Notes: generated from the sequence alone by a model not told the origin. A stretch of 64,000 nt of DNA from Gracilimonas sp040117685 (GCF_040117685.2 NZ_JBEDYP020000015.1:62001-126000), one strand, 5' to 3'. Numbered from the stretch's first letter, positions 1 through 8,756 are shown. Program-made: numbers and translations.

Positions 1-74
1 ACACCCAGCTGATTCAAAACTACATCCCAGGCTGTATTTCTTTCCTGAATCCCTATACACAATCGCTGCTTCAT
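1..74 (-). CDS. Partial gene at left edge, unrecognised
   Basis: An ATG at 72-74 on the minus strand overlaps the TGA stop of the flippase gene in an ATGA arrangement. An open frame then runs to the edge of the window, beginning MKQRLCIGIQERNTAW. The overlap suggests translational coupling to the flippase, so this is probably another surface-polysaccharide gene. About 24 residues are too few to assign a family. Confidence 0.45.
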   Translation of the reverse strand, partial: MKQRLCIGIQERNTAWDVVLNQLG

Positions 75-1474
75 CCCAGCACCTTTTTCTTTGCCCACTC
101 AAATTGATCCTGCTTAAGTATATCAAACTGATATATGATGAAAATAAAGATGATGGCAGCAATAGCGGCATTTAAAAGGGGCATCAGCGGACTGAAAATA
201 AAACCACAGAATAGTAAAACAGCTGCCGGGTAGCTAACCAGCAGCGGTTTCAAGTAGTTCAAAGGGACTACCTTTCTGAACCAGAAGTAGGTAAATAAAG
301 TGATGATAACCTCCGCGGCTGAAACCGATATGGCTACCATTATTGAATTTCCAAGAGCGGTAAAGCTGAAAATGATAATAGCCGAGATGGTTCCTCCAAA
401 ACAGGTAGCCAAAAAGTATTCTTTGTCTTTATTTGTTGCGATAAGCCCAAACGAAAAGAGGCTGTTGACGAAAGTAGCAGCAATCATTACCGAAAGAATC
501 TGGAGCAGAATCACACTCTCTGCGTATTGTTCTCCATAAAGTATGGATATAATTTGTTCAGCTCCAATCGCTGTTACGAGGGCTATAAGGGCTCCCCCTG
601 CAGCCACTAACCGAAATACAGTATCTATTTTGTTGTTTGCCTCGGCCCGGTTTCTGCTCCAGAGGGATGAAAGATTAGGAAGCAGTAAGTTTACAAAAAC
701 CCGGTCGATCATCATCGCAATAATAACCACTCTAAAGGCAGCTCCATATAAACCGGCATCTTGTAAAGTCAGAATTCCGCCAATAAGAATAGGAGGGAGC
801 AGAACTACAATTTGAGCAAAGAATTTACCCAAACCTAAAATTGAACTTGATTTGAGTAAATCCGGATAGATTTGTGTACCTCGGGAAGGCAGCGAAAAGG
901 GCTTGTCTTTGATTGCAAACGTACCCAGCGTTAAAGCCGCAATGGCCACACCAACGGTGTACAGCACCGGTACCAGGGTTACATCCTCAACGGTCTGTAC
1001 CATAAAAACGACGAGGATAAAATAAATGAGTCCATTCAATATTTTAGACAGGGCGATTTTACCAAACTGTTGCTTCCCGGCATAGAACCACTCCATCAGA
1101 GCCATGTACGGGACGATGGAGTAGAGGTAGCCCAGAATAACCTGTTTCTCAATTTCCCCCGTATTTATCATGGAAACGATGACGGTTGAGGCAATTAACA
1201 CAATAATGCCAAGGAAGAGCTTCATCCTGAATATTTCTAATACACGGAAAATGCGTTTTGAAGGCTCTTTAGCCGTTTCACGCGTTCCTATACTGATAAG
1301 CCCCATATCAGAAACCCAGGTAGCGTAGCCAAGAATTGAAAGCGCCACGGTTATCAATCCATAAAACTCGGAGCCCAGGGTTCGGGCCAGGTAAATGGAA
1401 GTAAGGAATGAAAGTCCCCGGCCGGCGACATCACCAATGGCAATCCAAAACGCTTTTTCTTTCAGCTTAGCCAT
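71..1474 (-). CDS. Polysaccharide flippase (Wzx/MATE-like)
   Basis: 467 residues, almost entirely hydrophobic, with about 12-14 predicted membrane segments. The N-terminus (GDVAGRGLSFLTSIYLARTLG) followed by a FYGLITVALSILGY segment is typical of the polysaccharide biosynthesis/oligosaccharide flippase (RfbX/Wzx) family. Such proteins move undecaprenyl-linked glycans across the inner membrane. Its ATG overlaps the stop of the upstream glycosyltransferase by one base (TAATG), indicating an operon and possibly coupled translation. The substrate cannot be told from sequence. Confidence 0.85.
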   Translation of the reverse strand: MAKLKEKAFWIAIGDVAGRGLSFLTSIYLARTLGSEFYGLITVALSILGYATWVSDMGLISIGTRETAKEPSKRIFRVLEIFRMKLFLGIIVLIASTVIVSMINTGEIEKQVILGYLYSIVPYMALMEWFYAGKQQFGKIALSKILNGLIYFILVVFMVQTVEDVTLVPVLYTVGVAIAALTLGTFAIKDKPFSLPSRGTQIYPDLLKSSSILGLGKFFAQIVVLLPPILIGGILTLQDAGLYGAAFRVVIIAMMIDRVFVNLLLPNLSSLWSRNRAEANNKIDTVFRLVAAGGALIALVTAIGAEQIISILYGEQYAESVILLQILSVMIAATFVNSLFSFGLIATNKDKEYFLATCFGGTISAIIIFSFTALGNSIMVAISVSAAEVIITLFTYFWFRKVVPLNYLKPLLVSYPAAVLLFCGFIFSPLMPLLNAAIAAIIFIFIIYQFDILKQDQFEWAKKKVLG

Positions 1475-2484
1475 TAGCGGGTTGTCTTTAAATGCTGTTC
1501 AAGCAATTGTTTCAGTTCATCCTGATGGGTAAACAACTCTACATTCGGCTCCTTTCCTTCCTCACTCAAACAGCCTAAATCAGGGGCTATTATCTGCTTA
1601 TCATAAGCTTTAGCCATATGATAACCGCCGGAGGAAAGGATTTCGCGGTAATTGAAAGCACAAAGATCAGCGGCACTGTAAAACCAGGGAACCCGGCTCT
1701 CATCAATAAACTGCGGGATGATTTGAATTCGGGCACTCTGCTTCTGTTTATCCTTTAATTCATCAAATAACTTCAGGTTGCCTTTTTTTACCGGCCCAAC
1801 AACCAGAAGTTTACACTCAAAATCAAAATCTATAACTAAATCAGCTACTTTCTCTATCTGCTTGTAGCGGCTGATGTTACCAAACATTAGTATAACAGGC
1901 AGTTCGGGTTTTAATTCACAACCATAATGCTCATTCAGGTTTTGACGGGCAACGGATTTATCGATGGGTTCAGCCGGAAAAGATGGGTGAGGGATTAACT
2001 CAAATTTTTCTTTTGGAGCTTTCAGTCGTTCACTCATAAGGCTCATGGCTTTTGCGCAATGCACATGAAGCACATCCGACCAAGCCGCCATTTTCTTATG
2101 CAAATAACGATGCAGCCCCAGGTATTTTTGGTCGTGGGGAAACTCATTATGTAGTGTCCATACGACTTTCCCACCCAGCTTATGGAATAAATAGATGCAG
2201 AACATTTTCCAGGGCATGCCCATCAGAGACTTAAAGTCCTGAAATTCAAGCCAGTGGTAGTGCAGAATAGCCTGTCGGTTGGTAAGAATACCAACTACCA
2301 ACTTAAAATGATTAAACACACTAATGGATTGAATATCAAAATCCGCTTCTTCGATCAGGTTTTTGTAAAGCAGATATAAATAATCAGACTTTTTATGAGA
2401 ATACCGGATTAAAGGAACTACATAAACGGTACGTGCATCCTTATTAACCGATGCATAAAGCTCCTTAAGAGAAGTAGCCTCCAT
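1474..2484 (-). CDS. Glycosyltransferase, GT4-like
   Basis: 336 residues with a two-Rossmann (GT-B) layout. The N-terminal half has LHYHWLEF and WTLHNEFPHD, as in GT4-like enzymes. The C-terminal half has a donor-domain start (PVILMFGNISRYK), a central KLLVVGP strand and SAADLCAFNYREILSSGGY before the conserved acidic region. It probably transfers a sugar to a lipid-linked or exported glycan. It is one base from the flippase start, which fits a shared glycan pathway. Donor and acceptor are unknown. Confidence 0.8.
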   Translation of the reverse strand: MEATSLKELYASVNKDARTVYVVPLIRYSHKKSDYLYLLYKNLIEEADFDIQSISVFNHFKLVVGILTNRQAILHYHWLEFQDFKSLMGMPWKMFCIYLFHKLGGKVVWTLHNEFPHDQKYLGLHRYLHKKMAAWSDVLHVHCAKAMSLMSERLKAPKEKFELIPHPSFPAEPIDKSVARQNLNEHYGCELKPELPVILMFGNISRYKQIEKVADLVIDFDFECKLLVVGPVKKGNLKLFDELKDKQKQSARIQIIPQFIDESRVPWFYSAADLCAFNYREILSSGGYHMAKAYDKQIIAPDLGCLSEEGKEPNVELFTHQDELKQLLEQHLKTTR

Positions 2485-2496
2485 AAAATACCCTTA

Positions 2497-3438
2497 TTAA
2501 AATTTGTACTGAATCCCAATGGAATGTACTGTTCCATAGCCTGTATTGAAAGGAACTAATGCATAATTGAAGGTGATCTCGTCGGTTGTGAAGGCAGCAC
2601 CAAATGAAACCGGACGAACATTATTCTGGGTTTTGTAGCCGCCGCTGATTTCCAAAACATCGGCTATGTTAAAAGAAAGCCCGAAATTAAAATAGGAGCC
2701 GGGGACCGTATAATCGGCGTAATCTTTGTCATCCGTTTCTACCAGAGGATAAACAAAATCAGCGTATGCAGTTACCAACACAGGCAGGTCATCATTTTTT
2801 GGCGGGGTGAAGTTGAGCACATCTGCAGATGATCCAACTTTAAAGTTTGTAGGGAGAGGGGTGGAATTAATATTAAGCTTCTCCATTTCTCCTAAATTGG
2901 TTACCGATGCTCCCAACCGAAGCCGGTCATTTAATAACTCACTGGCCATCCCCAAATTAAAAGCATAACCGTTGGCCTGGTAAGTGAAGTTTTCTTCATT
3001 CAGATATTGAAATGCACCACCCAATGCGAAGTACTTAAAATCATAGGCATAAGCTGCAGAGATGGAGATATATTGTATAGAGAACTCACCATTCGGGGGA
3101 CCCGGGTTATTTCGGGCTTCATAATCATCAGCTCCGGAGGTGTAAAATGAAAAAGCCACCGCTCTTTGCCCGTTTTTGAAGTTTACACCGCCAAAAATGT
3201 TATTCACGTTAGCAATCCAGAAAGAATAACCAAGATCAATGGAAGAATAGTCATTAAGGGATAATAAAGCCGGATTTGAGAAAATAGAAGCTGATCCTTC
3301 AGATATAGAAGTGGTAGCTTCAGCTTTAGAAAGAGAATAAGGAGTTGGAGAAATGCTCAGCATCTCGAAGCCGCTTCCCTGAGCAAGAAGGGCGGAGCTG
3401 CTGATGAATAGAAAAAGGCTGAAGATTACGGTTTTCAT
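2497..3438 (-). CDS. PorV/PorQ-like outer-membrane beta-barrel
   Basis: 313 residues with a signal peptide (residues 1 to about 19, ending LLAQG) and a barrel-type alternation ending in an aromatic residue (SIGIQYKF). The segment GSASIFSNPALLS near residue 48 matches the start of PorV/PorQ-like (FadL-related) barrels. In Bacteroidota these include type IX secretion accessory proteins. Its start overlaps the stop of the second barrel gene upstream by four bases. It could be PorQ, which is about this length, but I cannot separate PorQ from other members without a search. Confidence 0.72.
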   Translation of the reverse strand: MKTVIFSLFLFISSSALLAQGSGFEMLSISPTPYSLSKAEATTSISEGSASIFSNPALLSLNDYSSIDLGYSFWIANVNNIFGGVNFKNGQRAVAFSFYTSGADDYEARNNPGPPNGEFSIQYISISAAYAYDFKYFALGGAFQYLNEENFTYQANGYAFNLGMASELLNDRLRLGASVTNLGEMEKLNINSTPLPTNFKVGSSADVLNFTPPKNDDLPVLVTAYADFVYPLVETDDKDYADYTVPGSYFNFGLSFNIADVLEISGGYKTQNNVRPVSFGAAFTTDEITFNYALVPFNTGYGTVHSIGIQYKF

Positions 3439-4490
3439 AAATTCAGGCGTAAGGAAAATACATGCATGTTAGAAATTCGGTACGGTTCCATCACAAAGGC
3501 ATAATCGATGGAAGGAGAAAATACATCAAATGGAAGATGAATGGAAAAGCCACTGCTAAGTCCCCAGCTGTCCATATTTGAGGTTTCAGGAAGGGTCCAG
3601 CCGGCCCGTAGAGTAAATCGTTCATGAGCTTTCCAGGAACCACCCAGTCTTATTTGGGAGGAGCTGGTGTTGATGGTTTCAGTGGTAGTAATCGTGGATG
3701 GAACCCCGTTATCAATAAAAAACTCGGTAGTTTCTGTTTCGGAGCTATAACTTTGTAGCTCGAAATCAGCGGAAACGGTAAAAAGTTCTCTCTGGTAGGC
3801 TAATCCTAAAATAATCCGGGTAGGGAAGTCATTAACAACATCGCGGGCCTGATCCAGATTATACAAGCTTTGAGCATTCCACGAATAATTGGCAAACAGG
3901 TCTTTCACTGAAAAACCGATATTCAGGTATTCTCCGGCTCTATATAAAGCCCCAAGATCCACACCAACGGTAAAGGCATTATCAAGCTCGGAGTGATAGT
4001 CGGCCATACTAAACTTCAGGCCGACTCCTGCATTAAATTTCTCGCTTAGGCGGATTCCAAAGTTGCTGGACAGTTGGTATTCATTCACTGTAAATAAACC
4101 TGTCGGGTAGCCGCTAACCGTTCGGCCGTCAATATCTTTGACTCCTGCACGCATCAGGTTAAACGAGATCCCTGCACTTGGTGGAAGTTGTAAGTGTATG
4201 CCTGAACTTTGAAATACCCGGTCAAATTTAAGCGCTCCAACGGTAAGATCGGTCTGGCGGGTGTCTAAGGCCAGCGCTGCTTGTGCGGGATTATAGTAAG
4301 CAAAAGCACCTTCTGATGTTACCGCACTCATAGCGTTGCCCATTGCCATTCCCGGGGCGCTGAAGCCCATTCGGTATGAGGCTCCGGCAAAGCCACCGTT
4401 CTGAGCCAGGAGGGAAGGAGAAACTAATCCGAACGTAAGCAGAAATACAAAGCAACGTATTTTATTTATATATGTGAAGGTATTCTGCAT
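3435..4490 (-). CDS. PorV-like outer-membrane beta-barrel
   Basis: 351 residues with a signal peptide ending near SLLAQNGG and a C-terminal barrel strand ending in VFSLRLNL. The motif GAFAYYNPAQAALA near residue 66 is the PorV/PorQ-type 'NPA' region, so this and the next gene are two distant paralogues. The gene starts one base into the stop of the preceding propeller gene. The likely location is the outer membrane. A shuttle or attachment role for type IX cargo is inferred from the neighbour with the FlgD-like domain. Confidence 0.72.
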   Translation of the reverse strand: MQNTFTYINKIRCFVFLLTFGLVSPSLLAQNGGFAGASYRMGFSAPGMAMGNAMSAVTSEGAFAYYNPAQAALALDTRQTDLTVGALKFDRVFQSSGIHLQLPPSAGISFNLMRAGVKDIDGRTVSGYPTGLFTVNEYQLSSNFGIRLSEKFNAGVGLKFSMADYHSELDNAFTVGVDLGALYRAGEYLNIGFSVKDLFANYSWNAQSLYNLDQARDVVNDFPTRIILGLAYQRELFTVSADFELQSYSSETETTEFFIDNGVPSTITTTETINTSSSQIRLGGSWKAHERFTLRAGWTLPETSNMDSWGLSSGFSIHLPFDVFSPSIDYAFVMEPYRISNMHVFSLRLNL

Positions 4491-6151
4491 TAATCCACCA
4501 CCAAAATTTTACCGTTTTTACGAGCTCCTGCCGTCTCAATTACATAAATATAAGCTCCGTTAGCTACCTTCCGGCCTTTACCGTCCACTCCGTCCCACAC
4601 AGCTTCATAAGTGCCGGGCGGGAAAGATCCATTTTCAATTTCCCTCACAAGATTCATCCCGAAATCAAAAACCCGGATGTTCACATTGCCCTGATTTTCC
4701 ACTTCAAACTTGATTCGCACCAATTCATGCACGGTCGGTGAAAATGGGTTGGGGTAGGCATAGGTGCTTACATCCCGGCCTTCATCGTGGATATTTCCCC
4801 CTTTGAGAGGGAAGTTAACCCGGGTGATTTCCCAGTTATCAAAAACCTGGTTGGCTGAGCAGCACTCATGAGAGGTGAGGCCATCGCTTGTAGAGATCCA
4901 AATGCGATTGGTAGTAGAAGTAGCCGAGTAATAAACAGCGGTTGATTTAATGAAGGTATTCGGGCTTTTAATTTGGGGGGATTTTATCCAGGTATCTCCA
5001 CCGTTGGGGGAAATGAACAAGCCATTTTCTCCGGTTGCAAATACATATCCATCCTTAAAACCAATATCATTAATGCGTTCTCCAATCAGCATTTGTGTAA
5101 ATGTTTGACCGCCATCATCGGTGTATACTAGTCCCTGGTCTTCTACTCCGGACTCAATGATGCGATTAGTCATCCAGACTTTTCCTGTGCCTGGCTCTTC
5201 TTTTAACTCAATTACCCAATTGCCGATCAGGCCGTTGGTTGAGCCATCAAATGTAATATGAGACCAGCGAATACTGTCGGTTGGGGCTGTTAGGGCATTT
5301 TCTGAAACATTCACCCCGCTGCCTGTTCCTACCCAAACGCGATTCTGCGAATCAATATAAACTCCAAATACACGAAGATTTAATCCAAAATCACTTCTTG
5401 GATCATATCGGTTTATTTGAGCCACATCACCATTGGCTAAAATTATATTTGAGCTCCAGCTGTAATCATCTTCAGGGGTCATTTCAGAAACATTGTCAGG
5501 AGGGAGTATAACCCGTTCCCAGGTATCTCCAAAGTCGCGGCTTCTGATTAACCCGCCCCCGAAATTAGCTGAATAAACAACGTTATTTTTAAAATCCACT
5601 TCATAGGGCGGCGCTTGTTCAGGTACTATAAAACGAATACGATTGTAAGTTATCCCGCCGTAGGTAAACTGTATATCGCAATCCGGATCGTAATCCCCGG
5701 AACTGGATGGTCGTTCAAAATCAGGGTCATCTGAAAAACATTTTGAAGGAGGGTCAGGGTCGAGGACAGGGGGTTCAAAACGCCATGAATCGCCACCATC
5801 CACTGAAAAATAGTACCCGAATGCGGTTTGGGGACTTCCTTCGGCTTCCGTGTTTGTATAACCAAGTCCTGCAAGAACGGTATCTTGTCCAAGCTCCAGC
5901 GAATACACACGTCCAATGCCGTTGACCACACTATCAGCATTTTCAGGAGTGAACCATTCCGCGTTATTATTGATATTTCTATTCAGGGAAGGGCTTACCC
6001 AAACGGTATCTCCGAAAGCTAAAATAGTACTAACTCCATTTACCCGAATGGTGTTGGTGGTTTCGCGATCTGGATTCAATGGACCATAAACCTGGGCCTG
6101 AACGGCAACGGATAGGAATAGAGCAATAAGTACAGCAAGAAATTTCTTCAT
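4490..6151 (-). CDS. Exported beta-propeller protein with FlgD-like C-terminal domain
   Basis: 553 residues with a signal peptide (cut near VQAQVYG). Repeated sialidase/BNR-type motifs follow (SVDGGDSWRFE, SRDFGDTWERV, TDDGGQTFTQM, SPNGGDTWIKS), forming a propeller over about residues 80-430. From about residue 465, YPNPFSP is followed by a FlgD-type immunoglobulin-like domain (VWDGVDGKGRKVANGAY). In this group such tails are common on exported proteins handled by type IX-like secretion. PorZ-like proteins have a related layout. The enzymatic role, if any, is unknown. Confidence 0.78.
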   Translation of the reverse strand: MKKFLAVLIALFLSVAVQAQVYGPLNPDRETTNTIRVNGVSTILAFGDTVWVSPSLNRNINNNAEWFTPENADSVVNGIGRVYSLELGQDTVLAGLGYTNTEAEGSPQTAFGYYFSVDGGDSWRFEPPVLDPDPPSKCFSDDPDFERPSSSGDYDPDCDIQFTYGGITYNRIRFIVPEQAPPYEVDFKNNVVYSANFGGGLIRSRDFGDTWERVILPPDNVSEMTPEDDYSWSSNIILANGDVAQINRYDPRSDFGLNLRVFGVYIDSQNRVWVGTGSGVNVSENALTAPTDSIRWSHITFDGSTNGLIGNWVIELKEEPGTGKVWMTNRIIESGVEDQGLVYTDDGGQTFTQMLIGERINDIGFKDGYVFATGENGLFISPNGGDTWIKSPQIKSPNTFIKSTAVYYSATSTTNRIWISTSDGLTSHECCSANQVFDNWEITRVNFPLKGGNIHDEGRDVSTYAYPNPFSPTVHELVRIKFEVENQGNVNIRVFDFGMNLVREIENGSFPPGTYEAVWDGVDGKGRKVANGAYIYVIETAGARKNGKILVVD

Positions 6152-6955
6152 TTATTCGGTAATCCTGAATGTTGTTTGAAGGGTATCGCTTACCAAACCA
6201 CCTTTATCAACAGCATAATAATATAGATCAAAGGTTTGAAGCTGACTTTCTGGATTTACCGGAAATGCTGCCGTATAAACGGAGTCACCAGCTGTAATAT
6301 CCGCTCCGTTATCACCATCATCAAAAAGGGTGAACGGAGAACTATTAACCTCTCCGGATGAACGATTAAATATCCGTACAAAAACTCCCTGAATGGTGTC
6401 GTTTCCTTCTTCATCTGTGACTTTGGCAGTAAACCGATAAACATCAGTTCCAGAGGTTGGCCGCTGTACAGTTTCAGGATTATTGGCTTCTAAAATCTCC
6501 GGCTTAATCTCAGAAAACCCGGTAATCTTAAGTGAGGCCGTGGCATAGTTGAAGTGGCTGGTTTCAGGATTCTGCACAATGGCATTCACCTTAAAATCCT
6601 GAAAAAAAGTAGTTTTGGTTTGAAACGGCACTTCGAGAGTGAATTCACCATTAGTCGATGTTATTTCCATATCCTGTTGCAACTCTACCTGACGGGAATT
6701 CCGATCGGTAATAATTATTCTGGGGACTACACCTTCAGGCAGGTTCTCTGTATCAGCAGAAAAGGTGACTATCACTGTTGTGTCCTTAACACCATCATCA
6801 GCAGATGTGAACTGCACATTTTGAGGCGAGACATTAAAGCTTTGGATTACCGGGCTTTCCTCAAATATATCTTTTGGTGAAGTGGTAGAATCACAAGAGA
6901 GAAACACGATGCTTGAACCAAGCAAAAGAGTAGTGTAGATGAATAGGTGCTTCAA
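6152..6955 (-). CDS. Exported lipoprotein with Ig-like repeats, function unknown
   Basis: 267 residues. The signal peptide ends in a lipobox (IVFLSC, lipid-modified Cys at 21), followed by a short acidic linker. The rest is beta-rich with two immunoglobulin-like stretches. The second (FTAKVTDEEGN then FTLFDDGDNGADITAGDSVYTA) resembles the choice-of-anchor/Ca-binding type domain seen in secreted proteins of this phylum. It is the first gene of the minus-strand set and lies back to back with the trp leader. No catalytic motif is visible. Confidence 0.7.
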   Translation of the reverse strand: MKHLFIYTTLLLGSSIVFLSCDSTTSPKDIFEESPVIQSFNVSPQNVQFTSADDGVKDTTVIVTFSADTENLPEGVVPRIIITDRNSRQVELQQDMEITSTNGEFTLEVPFQTKTTFFQDFKVNAIVQNPETSHFNYATASLKITGFSEIKPEILEANNPETVQRPTSGTDVYRFTAKVTDEEGNDTIQGVFVRIFNRSSGEVNSSPFTLFDDGDNGADITAGDSVYTAAFPVNPESQLQTFDLYYYAVDKGGLVSDTLQTTFRITE

Positions 6956-7005
6956 AATAATTTTGCTGCTAAAAGATTATTTCTAATGGTAAGGATTCAT
7001 GGTTC

Positions 7006-7026
7006 TTAAATCCAATACGGATTTAA
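7006..7026. promoter_or_regulatory. Perfect 8-bp dyad between divergent units
   Basis: TTAAATCC and GGATTTAA are separated by AATAC. The dyad lies between the start of the minus-strand lipoprotein gene and the putative trp promoter, about 12 bases upstream of its -33 element. A transcription-factor operator is possible. There is no T-run, so it is a poor terminator. Function is inferred only. Confidence 0.35.
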
Positions 7027-7037
7027 ACTTCATAAAT

Positions 7038-7066
7038 TGTGGAACTTCGTATTGCATGTACTTTGC
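7038..7066 (+). promoter_or_regulatory. Putative trp operon promoter
   Basis: TTG at 7038-7040, 18 bases, then TACTTTG at 7059-7065. This is close to the Bacteroidota consensus (TTG, about 17-23 bases, TAnnTTTG) but one T short in the -7 box. Transcription would begin near 7072, just upstream of the leader peptide ATG at 7090. Confidence 0.4.
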
Positions 7067-7089
7067 TATGCCGTTATATTCGACGCGTT

Positions 7090-7164
7090 ATGAAAAAACA
7101 AATCGTTCAAATTATTGCTTGGTGGTGGCCTGTTGTTACAACTAACAGTGGGTCTCGTATGTAA
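7090..7164 (+). CDS. trpL: trp operon leader peptide
   Basis: A 24-codon open frame (start MKKQIVQIIAWWWPVV) with three consecutive TGG codons at 7120-7128, ending TAA at 7162-7164. It precedes trpE by 131 bases and is followed by an attenuator hairpin set. Three Trp codons in so short a peptide directly upstream of trpE are the hallmark of ribosome-mediated attenuation. No strong Shine-Dalgarno is visible upstream, which is common in this phylum. Confidence 0.88.
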   Translation: MKKQIVQIIAWWWPVVTTNSGSRM

Positions 7165-7226
7165 ATTGAACGATAGAAAAGAATGTAAGCAAACCCACTG
7201 TTCCGCCGGAATTGTGGGTTTTTTTA
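7144..7226 (+). promoter_or_regulatory. trp attenuator (antiterminator/terminator switch)
   Basis: Segment 2 is AACAGTGGGT (7144-7153), inside the leader-peptide frame. Segment 3 is ACCCACTGTT (7193-7202), its perfect 10-base complement. Segment 4 (GTGGGTTT, 7214-7221) pairs instead with AAACCCAC (7191-7198). A ribosome stalled on the Trp codons at 7120-7128 leaves segment 2 free, so 2:3 forms and transcription continues. A ribosome that reaches the stop codon covers segment 2, so 3:4 forms and transcription ends. The spacing agrees with this geometry. Confidence 0.85.
7191..7226 (+). terminator. trp attenuator terminator hairpin
   Basis: AAACCCAC (7191-7198) pairs with GTGGGTTT (7214-7221). 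An inner TTCC/GGAA stem (7201-7204 with 7208-7211) closes a GCC loop, and a run of T follows (7219-7225). This is a Rho-independent terminator ahead of trpE, mutually exclusive with the antiterminator. Confidence 0.85.
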
Positions 7227-7238
7227 TTTAATTGAATT

Positions 7239-7289
7239 GCCACGAAATCTCTAAAACACAAAATTTTAGTGCTTTCGTGTTTTAGTGGC
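7239..7289. repeat. Overlapping inverted repeats just upstream of trpE
   Basis: CTAAAACAC (7251-7259) is complementary to GTGTTTTAG (7277-7285), extended by an outer GCCAC/GTGGC pair (7239-7243 with 7285-7289). CACGAAA (7241-7247) can instead pair with TTTCGTG (7273-7279), and CTAAAA with TTTTAG (7264-7269). It resembles dispersed intergenic elements of the 'TTTCGTGTTTTAGTGGC' type seen in this phylum. Whether it affects trpE translation is unknown. Confidence 0.45.
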
Positions 7290-7295
7290 TACTAA

Positions 7296-8756
7296 ATGAA
7301 CAAAGATCAATTTTTAGAACTTAGTAAAGAATATACAGCTGTACCTATCTATAGAAGGTTATTGGCTGATGTACTTACCCCAGTTTCCCTTTTTATGAAT
7401 ATCCGGGAAGGAGCTGAGTTCCCGTTTTTACTGGAATCAGTGGAGGGCGGAGAGCAACTGGCCCGTTATTCCTTTATAGGTAGAAATCCTTATCAAAAAT
7501 TGATTTTTGACGGAGACGAAACCACTCTGGAGTCAAAAGGAACAACAGAAAAGATTGATCAGGGCTATTTTGAAAAGCTAAAAGAACTGACAACTGCTTA
7601 TTCTGAACCCACACTGCCGGAACTTCCCCGATTAAAAGGCGGAGCGGTTGGTTTCTCAGCCTACGATACCTTTCGTCTGGTTGAAGATCTTCCTGATGTA
7701 CCAGAAGATGACCTGAATTTGCCGGAAGCCATTTGGGCTTTTTATGATGAAATCTTTGCTTTCGATCATGTGAAACATCAGGTAGTATTAATAAAGACGG
7801 TTTTTGTAGAAGAGGAAAAAGATATTGAGGAAGCCTACCGGATGGCTCAGCAAGCTCTCGACCAAATGGAAGCAGCGGCCCTGAATTCCAATTATCAGAA
7901 CCGCTCGTTTAGCATTGACACGGAATCGCTGTCGAGCAATATGGAACAGGATTACTTTGAGCGTATTGTAGAGAAGGGGAAGGAATACATTTATGAAGGC
8001 GACATCTTTCAGGTAGTACTTTCCCAACGTTTTCAGGCCGATATGAGTGGAGATCCATTTATGTTGTACCGGGCTTTAAGGATGGTGAACCCATCTCCGT
8101 ACTTATTCTATCTGGATTTTGAAGACTTTCAGCTGGTGGGTTCATCACCGGAGGTCTTAGTTCGGGTGCAGGAGGGAGAAACCCGTGTATTGCCTATTGC
8201 CGGAACCCGGCCACGTGGAAAGACCCATGAAGAAGATCTTGCTCTGGAAGAAGATTTAAAGAATGATCCCAAAGAAGTAGCCGAACATATTATGCTTGTG
8301 GATTTGGGGCGTAATGATCTTTCGAGGGTTTGTAAAGCCGGTTCGGTAAAAATGGAACGAAATCAGGTGATTGAGCGATATTCACACGTGATGCACATTG
8401 TCAGTGATGTAGTTGGGGAATTGCGGGAAGATCAAACCTCGGTAGATGCGCTGATGCAATGCTTCCCGGCTGGAACGGTAAGCGGAGCTCCGAAAATCCG
8501 TGCCATGGAAATCATTGATGAACTGGAACATACCAAACGTGGAGTTTATGCGGGTGCTGTCGGCTATTTCGATTTTTCCGGTAATATGGACACCTGTATT
8601 GCCATTCGAACCATGGTGGTAACCGATAACAAAGCCTATATTCAGGCCGGGGCCGGAATTGTGGCCGACAGTGATCCCACCAAAGAATTTGAAGAAACTC
8701 AAAACAAAGCGGGCGCACTTATTCAGGCGCTTAGCGTAGCTTTAGATATTCAATAA
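7296..8756 (+). CDS. trpE: Anthranilate synthase component I
   Basis: 486 residues. The enzyme converts chorismate and ammonia to anthranilate, the first step of tryptophan synthesis. The N-terminal feedback motif LLES-x10-S is intact (residues 45-59), so allosteric inhibition by Trp is expected. The chorismate-binding domain shows PSPYLFYLDF, GSSPEVLV, PIAGTRPRG, a DLGRNDLSRV block and FPAGTVSGAPK near the C-terminus. The glutaminase partner is trpG two genes on, and expression is under the leader-peptide attenuator. PabB is the main alternative, but the trp operon context and the LLES motif favour TrpE. Confidence 0.97.
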   Translation: MNKDQFLELSKEYTAVPIYRRLLADVLTPVSLFMNIREGAEFPFLLESVEGGEQLARYSFIGRNPYQKLIFDGDETTLESKGTTEKIDQGYFEKLKELTTAYSEPTLPELPRLKGGAVGFSAYDTFRLVEDLPDVPEDDLNLPEAIWAFYDEIFAFDHVKHQVVLIKTVFVEEEKDIEEAYRMAQQALDQMEAAALNSNYQNRSFSIDTESLSSNMEQDYFERIVEKGKEYIYEGDIFQVVLSQRFQADMSGDPFMLYRALRMVNPSPYLFYLDFEDFQLVGSSPEVLVRVQEGETRVLPIAGTRPRGKTHEEDLALEEDLKNDPKEVAEHIMLVDLGRNDLSRVCKAGSVKMERNQVIERYSHVMHIVSDVVGELREDQTSVDALMQCFPAGTVSGAPKIRAMEIIDELEHTKRGVYAGAVGYFDFSGNMDTCIAIRTMVVTDNKAYIQAGAGIVADSDPTKEFEETQNKAGALIQALSVALDIQ

